Assembly: GCA_029859455.1 (NCBI GenBank)
Contig: JAOUDE010000055.1
Location: 1 to 10,974 of the forward strand
Direction of reading: 5' to 3'
Source: Ignavibacteria bacterium
GTDB taxonomy: Bacteria; Bacteroidota; Ignavibacteria; UBA10030; UBA6906
DNA: 10,974 bases
The notes under the pieces were generated by a model that worked only from the letters and a program-made list of their open reading frames with translations, did not search any database and was not told the origin of the DNA. The first letter of the stretch is position 1. Every line of letters starts with the position of its first letter. This document shows, piece by piece, positions 6,061 through 10,974 of the stretch. The translations under genes were made by a program, and so were the position numbers.

Positions 6061-7998
6061 ATGAAGAAAACGTGGCTAACATTTATCGTGGGGGCCTGCA
6101 CTCTGCTCCTCACCGCGGGGTTTGCTGATAGTGCCCGCGCTGCCGGCGACGATGCCGGCAAGGTGCTGTCAGGGATCGGGAGCGTGACAGTTGCCACGAA
6201 TCCGGTCACATTCCAGGTTGATATGAGGGTCCGGATCTGCGAGGGCCTGATGACGGTCGGCGATGAGGTCAGCGTTCCCGGCGATCATAACGGCTGGACG
6301 CCCGGGGCGACGGTTGCAACCGACCCTGACGGCGACAGCATCTATGTCGCCATCGCCGATATCGGCGTCGGTACGATCTCATACAAATTCCATGACGGCA
6401 ACGACTGGGAGAACGACCCGAACCGGACGTTCACCGTGAATCCTGACTCGATTGCCAACATCATCCCGGTGGTGTATTTCAACGATGACGATGTGTGCGA
6501 TATCGGCGGAGCGGATGTTCCTGTCGTCTTCCAGGTCGATATGTCCGTGAAGATGATTGAAGGCAGCTTCGCACCCTCACTCGGTGAATGGGTCGGTGCC
6601 CGTGGAAGCTTCAATTCCTGGTCACCCGGTGATACCCTCACCGACGGCGACGGCGATTCGGTCTATACCGGCACCATGATGCTGGCAGAAGGAAGCGATA
6701 TCGAATACAAGTTCGTTATCCGGAACGATGACGGGTCTGACACATGGGAAGACAACATCCCGGGGAACAGAGCGTACACCGTGCCGACAGGCGGAGGAAC
6801 CATCCCGGTCGTTTACTTCGACGACGATGACGTGGTGAGTATTCCTGTCACGCAGAACATCCTGATGAAAACCGACCTGAATACCTTTTTCGGTATGGGT
6901 TGGTTTGATCCCAGCGCGGGAGATCAGATCGAAGCCCGCGGTGCGTTCAACAGCTGGGTCGGAGGCGACGTCTGCCAGGATCCGCTCGGCCTGAACGAGT
7001 ACGAGTGGCTCGAGAGCGGCTTCTCAGCGTTTTCCGGGGACAGCTACTTCTATAAATTCTTCATCAAGTTTGACTCCCTCAGCGCCATCACCCGGTTCCC
7101 GACGTATGCAGACGACGTGGATGGACACAGCTACGAGCATCCCGCCGAGCGTGGAGACGGGAACAGGGTCTTTATTCATCCGGCGATGGATGGTGATGTG
7201 GGACCTGACACGTACTGGTTCAGCAGTATCCATCCCAGCGGCGTGATCAATCCGACGGACGGAAGCGGAGGTGACGTTGTCGAGGTAACGATCACCGCCG
7301 ACATGACTCCGGCCATCACGCTTGGATTCGATCCGGCAGTCGACACAGCGCAGGTTGAGCTCTGGGACGACCTCTGGGTTGCCGTTCAGGTACGTGAGCA
7401 GGGTTCATTTCCTGCAATCATGAACATGACGCGCGTCGGTATGACGAACAATTTTACAGCCACATTTGACGTGGTCGGAACCACCCACTATAACCTGATG
7501 TACCACCTCAGGTTCTCACAACCGGGTGGAACCATTCTGGGTGAAGGCGGCGGATTGGGTGTTCAGAATCCCTACCGTTCCCGCTACATTCAGCCGCTTG
7601 GTCCGAACTCGTTCCCGACAACGTACTCCACCCCTGTCGATACGTGGGATCTTGATGGCGCACCGCTCGTTGCTGAGGTGGCACCATTCAGCATCCTCAC
7701 GAGTGTGGAGCCGGATCCGGTATCCGGTCAGCCTGTTCTCTACAGGTTGAATCAGAACTATCCGAATCCTTTCAACCCTTCGACCAGAATCAAGTATCAG
7801 ATTCCGGAGCGGTCGAAGGTAACGCTGAAGGTTTACAACCTCATTGGACAGCATGTCTCGACCCTGATCGATAATGTCCAGGAGGCGGGCAGCTATGTTG
7901 CACTGTTCGAGGCAAACGACCTCGCCAGCGGCGTATATTTCTATGAACTGCAGGCAGGTGACTTCCGACAGACGATGAAGATGCTCTTCATGAAGTAA
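6061..7998 (+). CDS. Secreted protein with tandem CBM-like beta-sandwich domains and T9SS type A sorting domain
   Basis: A 645-residue predicted surface or extracellular protein. The signal peptide runs MKKTWLTFIVGACTLLLTAG to an A-R-A cleavage site near residue 27. Three related domains follow, at about 49-148, 153-260 and 263-375. The first two begin with VxFQVDM and end with IPVVYF followed by Asp residues; the second and third share R-G-[SA]-F-N-S-W, and the first has PGDHNGW at that place. This pattern resembles glycogen-recognition/CBM48-type E-set domains, where the Trp helps bind sugar. A fourth, more divergent beta-sandwich (about 407-540, VEVTITADM) precedes the sorting domain at 561-645 (LNQNYPNPFNP, KVYNLIGQ, SGVYFYELQAG, final Lys). 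Glycan binding is inferred from the fold; there is no sign of a catalytic domain. The strong ribosome-binding site suggests abundance. It may adhere to polysaccharide or act as a surface-layer component. Confidence 0.87.
   Translation: MKKTWLTFIVGACTLLLTAGFADSARAAGDDAGKVLSGIGSVTVATNPVTFQVDMRVRICEGLMTVGDEVSVPGDHNGWTPGATVATDPDGDSIYVAIADIGVGTISYKFHDGNDWENDPNRTFTVNPDSIANIIPVVYFNDDDVCDIGGADVPVVFQVDMSVKMIEGSFAPSLGEWVGARGSFNSWSPGDTLTDGDGDSVYTGTMMLAEGSDIEYKFVIRNDDGSDTWEDNIPGNRAYTVPTGGGTIPVVYFDDDDVVSIPVTQNILMKTDLNTFFGMGWFDPSAGDQIEARGAFNSWVGGDVCQDPLGLNEYEWLESGFSAFSGDSYFYKFFIKFDSLSAITRFPTYADDVDGHSYEHPAERGDGNRVFIHPAMDGDVGPDTYWFSSIHPSGVINPTDGSGGDVVEVTITADMTPAITLGFDPAVDTAQVELWDDLWVAVQVREQGSFPAIMNMTRVGMTNNFTATFDVVGTTHYNLMYHLRFSQPGGTILGEGGGLGVQNPYRSRYIQPLGPNSFPTTYSTPVDTWDLDGAPLVAEVAPFSILTSVEPDPVSGQPVLYRLNQNYPNPFNPSTRIKYQIPERSKVTLKVYNLIGQHVSTLIDNVQEAGSYVALFEANDLASGVYFYELQAGDFRQTMKMLFMK
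6205..7185 (+). repeat. Three tandem CBM-like domains in the protein at 6061
   Basis: Repeats at residues 49-148, 153-260 and 263-375. Shared landmarks are the opening VDM or KTD strand, the [GR]-x-[FH]-N-[SG]-W motif (residues 74-79, 181-187 and 293-299), a YKF strand, and in the first two a closing PVVYF-x-D-D-D. The match is at protein level only. Confidence 0.7.
7741..7995 (+). other. T9SS type A sorting domain (canonical)
   Basis: Residues 561-645 carry the canonical order: LNQNYPNPFNPST, a KVTLKVYNLIGQ strand, a loop with the Gly-Ser-Tyr turn, SGVYFYELQAG, and a short basic tail KMLFMK. In studied T9SS organisms this domain directs export across the outer membrane. Whether this lineage has the full secretion machinery cannot be seen here. 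Confidence 0.88.
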
Positions 7999-8007
7999 TG
8001 TCATCCT

Positions 8008-8042
8008 CTCACAGGCCGCCCCCTCCTGGGGGCGGCGGTGAG
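8008..8042 (+). terminator. GC-rich hairpin between the CBM-like and propeller genes, without a T-tract
   Basis: A perfect 9-bp stem (GCCGCCCCC at 8015-8023 with GGGGGCGGC at 8028-8036) closes on a TCCT loop. Beyond a small internal loop it extends by 5 bp (CTCAC at 8008-8012 with GTGAG at 8038-8042). It starts 10 nt after the stop at 7998 and ends 20 nt before the next ATG. No T-run follows, so classic intrinsic termination is doubtful. It could instead cause partial termination, protect the upstream mRNA end, or reduce translation of the next gene. Confidence 0.6.
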
Positions 8043-8062
8043 TTGAGACCGAGGCAACCACG

Positions 8063-9838
8063 ATGTTTGGACGATGGACACAGATTCTCCTCACCGGTCT
8101 GGCCGGGCTCTTCCTTCCCTTCTCCGTTTCCATTGCAGATATACTGTTCGCTGATGTCACCGGGTCGGCGGGACTGACCCATTACATCAACGGTGAAGGA
8201 GTCTGCATCCTCGACATTGATAATGATGGACGTGAGGATATCTTCATTGCAGGAGGGAACGGACGGAACCTTCTCTACCGGAACCTCGGGGGAATGGTGT
8301 TCGAGGAAATTGCTCACACCGCGGGTGTCGACAGCACCGGATGGACGAGGCTCACAATTGCTTCCGATTTTGACCGTGATGGCTGGATTGACCTGTTTCT
8401 CGGATGCCACAATCTTCCGTCGCGTCTCTTCAGGAACCGGGGGGACGGAACGTTCGAAGATGTCACATCATTGTCCGGCATCCAGAATATGGCGAACACA
8501 CGCGGCGGTGCCTGGTTCGATCATGATCTGGACGGCCTTCCGGACATTTACGTCGGCAATTTCTCGCAACCGAATATTCTCTGCCGCAACAACGGGGACG
8601 GGACGTTCTCGGAGATCGCAGCTGAGGTCAATGCACGCGGTCCGCTGACGTCAGGGCTCGTGATGGGCCTCGCCGTCATTGATTACGACCGTGACGGGGA
8701 CGGCGATATTCTGATGGCTCAGGACGGCGACCGTGGCAACATCCTTCTCCGGAGAGAAGCGGACGGGTTGTACACCGATGTGTCAGACGCAGCGGGAGTC
8801 AACCTTCCTGTCATGGGGATGGGCGTGGCTGTCGGCGACTACAACGGAGACCTTTTTCCTGATGCCTACATCACCAATCTGGACGAGAGCACCCTCCTTC
8901 GGAACAACGGCGATGGAACCTTCAGCGATGCCACAGTGGAAGCGGGAGTGGGCGACCTTCCGGCCCATATGGGATGGGGCACCTTCTTCTTCGATGCAGA
9001 CAACGATGGTTGGCCGGACCTGTACAACAACAATCAAACGGGATTCGGTGGTATTCCCAACTCGTTCTACCGAAACAGGGGGGACGGCACGTTCGAGGAT
9101 CTGAGCGGACCTTCCGGTTTGCTTTGTTTCAATGATGGACTCGGATCCGCCTTTGCAGACCTGGACAACGACGGCAGGCTCGATATTGTTCTTTCGGGTG
9201 GTCCTTCAGCCGCCGGGAATCTCAAATTGTTCCGGAATATTTCCACGGTGGACAACCACTGGATTCAGTTGACCGTTTATCCCGCCGGGTTGCATCAGAC
9301 GGCGACCGGTGTCACCGTTGAACTGTATGTCGATGGTGTGCCGCAGGTTCAGACTGTGGCGACCGGGAATGGCTATGTTTCCCAGAATACAGCCAGACTG
9401 CACTTTGGAACCGGTGACGCGGCAGGTATTGATTCCGTTGTGGTATACTGGGTTGACGGGACGATGGAGCGGTTTATCTCTTTGAGCACAGACATGCACC
9501 ATCACCTCCATCAGGGGTCCGGAGTGACAGGCATCCGGGGCGAGGAATCCGCGCCAAGTGCCTTCATCCTTTCACAGAACTATCCGAACCCATTCAATCC
9601 CGGAACAACGATTTCATATGAGATCAGCAGGCGGGCGAGGATCGTGCTTCGTATAACCGATATGCTTGGTCGCGATGTCGCCACGATCGTGGATGCCGTT
9701 CAGGAACCGGGCCGGCATTCTGTCGTATGGGAAGCGGGTGGACACGCGAGCGGTGTGTATTTCTATCGGCTTCAGGCCACCGACAGTTATTCGGGGCAAA
9801 GCGGAACGGCATCCGGGAAAATGCTCCTGGCACGATAG
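8063..9838 (+). CDS. Secreted FG-GAP/VCBS propeller protein with ASPIC/UnbV domain and T9SS type A sorting domain (CRTAC1-like)
   Basis: A 591-residue predicted extracellular protein. The signal peptide is MFGRWTQILLTGLAGLFLPF with S-I-A before Asp26. Seven FG-GAP/VCBS-type repeats start with a D-x-D-x-D-G-x-x-D calcium loop or close variant, at residues 51, 102, 153, 207, 259, 311 and 366. Several are followed by RNxGDGTFxD, as in CRTAC1-family proteins. The even spacing (51-55 residues) fits a seven-bladed integrin-type propeller. Residues about 398-484 (NHWIQL through VVVYWVDGTMERF) match the ASPIC/UnbV domain that usually follows such repeats. A canonical sorting domain (LSQNYPNPFNPGT, SGVYFYRLQA, final Arg) fills 503-591. 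Probable role: calcium-dependent adhesion or ligand binding at the surface; no enzyme motif is visible. GAGG at 8051-8054 supports the start. The gene stops 4 bp from the convergent TPR gene. Confidence 0.9.
   Translation: MFGRWTQILLTGLAGLFLPFSVSIADILFADVTGSAGLTHYINGEGVCILDIDNDGREDIFIAGGNGRNLLYRNLGGMVFEEIAHTAGVDSTGWTRLTIASDFDRDGWIDLFLGCHNLPSRLFRNRGDGTFEDVTSLSGIQNMANTRGGAWFDHDLDGLPDIYVGNFSQPNILCRNNGDGTFSEIAAEVNARGPLTSGLVMGLAVIDYDRDGDGDILMAQDGDRGNILLRREADGLYTDVSDAAGVNLPVMGMGVAVGDYNGDLFPDAYITNLDESTLLRNNGDGTFSDATVEAGVGDLPAHMGWGTFFFDADNDGWPDLYNNNQTGFGGIPNSFYRNRGDGTFEDLSGPSGLLCFNDGLGSAFADLDNDGRLDIVLSGGPSAAGNLKLFRNISTVDNHWIQLTVYPAGLHQTATGVTVELYVDGVPQVQTVATGNGYVSQNTARLHFGTGDAAGIDSVVVYWVDGTMERFISLSTDMHHHLHQGSGVTGIRGEESAPSAFILSQNYPNPFNPGTTISYEISRRARIVLRITDMLGRDVATIVDAVQEPGRHSVVWEAGGHASGVYFYRLQATDSYSGQSGTASGKMLLAR
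8213..9238 (+). repeat. Seven FG-GAP/VCBS repeats with calcium loops
   Basis: Seven repeats of about 52 residues, each with a D-x-[DN]-x-D-G-type loop (DIDNDGRED, DFDRDGWID, DHDLDGLPD, DYDRDGDGD, DYNGDLFPD, DADNDGWPD, DLDNDGRLD). Four blades also carry N-[RN]-G-D-G-T-F. The fifth loop is shortened, with N-G-D in place of x-D-G. Seven copies is the number expected for one closed propeller. Confidence 0.85.
9569..9835 (+). other. T9SS type A sorting domain (canonical)
   Basis: Residues 503-591 show LSQNYPNPFNPGT, an IVLRITDMLGRDV strand, a PGRHSVVW segment, SGVYFYRLQA and a basic C-terminal tail KMLLAR. A short Ser/Gly-rich insertion (SYSGQSGTASG) lies before the tail and is absent from the other canonical copy in the window. 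Confidence 0.87.
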
Positions 9839-9842
9839 CGAC

Positions 9843-10974
9843 TCATTCCCCGAGAGATTCCAGCATCCTGCGTGCTTCCGCGAGTGCCGGGTCTGCCTGG
9901 AGTGCCCGCCGCAGGGACCTCCTTCCATCTTCGACCCTGTCCAACCGAACAAGCGCATATCCCAGCATATAATGAGTCGTGCCGAGGGCACGGTCCGGCA
10001 GTTTGTATCCTGTTTCCCGGTGAGCCTGCAATGATTTCTCCAGCTCCATCACAGCGGCTGAGAGATCGTTTTGTTCCAGAAGAATGCGACCGGTCTGATA
10101 ATGGGCAAAGGGATTCTCTTCCGCTGTCGCTGATCTGCGGTATGCAATCAAGGCCCCATCTGTGTCTCCTTCCATCAGAAAATAGTCCGCAATCCTCAGG
10201 AGGGGTTCATAGGAAAAATAAAGGATCCTCGAAACAGCAAGCGCTTCGTTGCGGGCCAGGCCGAATTCTCCAGACTCCAGGTACCGGTCTGCCATCTGAT
10301 ATCGTGCGGCCTGCCACGGGATTTCTTTGTTGACGAAACGGAAGGCCAGGTTCTCAACCCAGCCGTCCGGCCTGAACTGATACCCGTTGGACTCTTCAGT
10401 AAATGGCCACTGGTGGCGGAGGTAGGAGATCCGAATCCTCCCCATCGCTTCGTCGAATTTCGTGACGGCGGAGAGGGAAGGCAACTCGTCGGTGAGAATC
10501 GCCGGACCGATTCCCGGGGGGAGAAGGTGATATCGAAACATCGTGTTTTCCCAGCTCTTTGCAATAAGAGCATACCCATTGATTCTGGGGTGGACATGTT
10601 CAAGGAAAAGGTGGTTCCCCGGAATTCCATCAGGCGATTCCGCAAGGAACGCTGAATCGATCCGTGCAACAGCAACCCCGTGGTCATTGGCAACCCGCAG
10701 GAGCTCTCCGCCGAAATCAGTTGCCATCCGGAACCGCAGCCCGTCGAGATCCCGGGCCATGGTATAGGCGTGGCGTGCCTCCCTCGTTCGGTCTGCTTCC
10801 TGCAGCGCTTTTCCAAGTCCATACCAGATATCTGCCCGTCCGGAATCCAGCGAGACAGCCTGCTGATAGGTGATGATCGCCTCATTGAGGGCTCCGCTTC
10901 CGAGAAGTCCTTTCGCACGGGTCATGATCGGATCGATGGCATCCTGATCGGTGTGAGAAGATGGAAGGGGAACG
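9843..10974 (-). CDS. TPR protein with SGNH-hydrolase-like C-terminal block, 5' end outside window
   Basis: Minus-strand gene with its stop at 9843-9845. The frame stays open past the ATG at 10925 (16 more codons to the edge, no Shine-Dalgarno there), so the protein is partial. Counting from Met at 10925, residues 1-60 form a TPR helical pair (ALNEAIITYQQAVSLD, then ADIWYGLGKALQEADRTREA). Residues 60-130 carry LRFRMATDF, a strand with VARIDSAF, and GIPGNHLFLEHVHPRINGYAL, which resembles the last catalytic block of SGNH/GDSL hydrolases (here Glu109-His110-x-His112-Pro). Residues about 205-358 are further TPR units (GEFGLARNEAL, GDTDGALIAYRRS, NDLSAAVMELEKSLQAH, DGRRSLRRALQADPALAEAR). The nucleophile half of an SGNH domain would lie outside the window, so hydrolase activity is unproven. 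In other bacteria such proteins are often membrane-anchored and linked to envelope polysaccharide; that role is inference. Confidence 0.8.
   Translation of the reverse strand, partial: VPLPSSHTDQDAIDPIMTRAKGLLGSGALNEAIITYQQAVSLDSGRADIWYGLGKALQEADRTREARHAYTMARDLDGLRFRMATDFGGELLRVANDHGVAVARIDSAFLAESPDGIPGNHLFLEHVHPRINGYALIAKSWENTMFRYHLLPPGIGPAILTDELPSLSAVTKFDEAMGRIRISYLRHQWPFTEESNGYQFRPDGWVENLAFRFVNKEIPWQAARYQMADRYLESGEFGLARNEALAVSRILYFSYEPLLRIADYFLMEGDTDGALIAYRRSATAEENPFAHYQTGRILLEQNDLSAAVMELEKSLQAHRETGYKLPDRALGTTHYMLGYALVRLDRVEDGRRSLRRALQADPALAEARRMLESLGE

Noticed and set aside
6088..6099. Possible lipobox V-G-A-C in the signal peptide of the CBM-like protein
   Set aside because: Cys13 lies in the middle of the hydrophobic core, with more hydrophobic residues after it, and a normal A-R-A cleavage site follows near residue 27.
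6003..6128. Small open frame (about 41 codons) starting at ATG 6003 in the leader
   Set aside because: It has no ribosome-binding site at proper spacing, overlaps the strong start at 6061 in another frame, and its peptide shows no features.
8015..8042. Hairpin as a standard rho-independent terminator
   Set aside because: The stem is strong but is followed by GGTGAGTTGAGA rather than a T-run, so it is reported only as a hairpin of uncertain role.
7516..8160. 214-codon minus-strand open frame across the 7998-8063 gap
   Set aside because: It is antisense to the sorting domain and to the start of the propeller gene, and crosses the hairpin. No homologous features were recognised.

Overview
The window looks like chromosomal DNA from a Gram-negative bacterium of the FCB supergroup. 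Two predicted exported proteins end in a type IX secretion (T9SS) type A sorting domain of the NYPNPFNP class, a third ends in a related but divergent domain, and a PorV/PorQ-family outer-membrane barrel lies between them. Recognisable Shine-Dalgarno sequences (AAAGGAGG before the gene at 6061, GGAG before the GTG at 4922) and a fairly GC-rich composition fit the Ignavibacteria / Calditrichota / KSB1 / Latescibacteria / Marinimicrobia part of the group better than classical Bacteroidia, where Shine-Dalgarno sequences are rare. The lineage is inferred from protein style only.

Layout. Five genes read rightward, and a sixth converges on them from the right edge. (1) 2-1138: C-terminal part of a TonB-dependent outer-membrane receptor, cut by the left edge. 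(2) 1138-4878: a 1246-residue secreted multidomain protein whose start overlaps the receptor's stop (TGATG). It carries a run of calcium-type Asp/Asn motifs, an internal duplication, an FN3-like domain and a divergent sorting-like C-terminus. (3) 4922-5947: a PorV/PorQ-family barrel starting at GTG. (4) 6061-7998: a secreted protein with tandem carbohydrate-binding-like beta-sandwich domains and a T9SS sorting domain, behind a 113-bp leader with a near-perfect Shine-Dalgarno. (5) 8063-9838: a secreted seven-repeat FG-GAP/VCBS propeller with an ASPIC/UnbV domain and a T9SS sorting domain, preceded by a GC-rich hairpin. (6) 9843-10974, minus strand: a TPR protein with an SGNH-hydrolase-like Glu-His-x-His-Pro block, open at the right edge.

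How they may work together. Receptor, large cargo and PorV/PorQ barrel form a tight block: 1-nt overlap, then a 43-nt gap. This suggests one surface assembly: a TonB-linked transporter, a large exported partner, and a barrel of the family that includes the T9SS shuttle PorV. The next two genes encode further predicted T9SS cargo with adhesion or glycan-binding folds. Calcium-type Asp motifs recur in the receptor, the large cargo and the propeller. No RNA gene, IS element, CRISPR array, phage gene or integration site was seen. No gap exceeds about 115 bp. I found no clearly new system; the most notable points are the receptor/cargo/barrel block, the duplication in the large cargo, and the TPR/SGNH architecture at the right edge.
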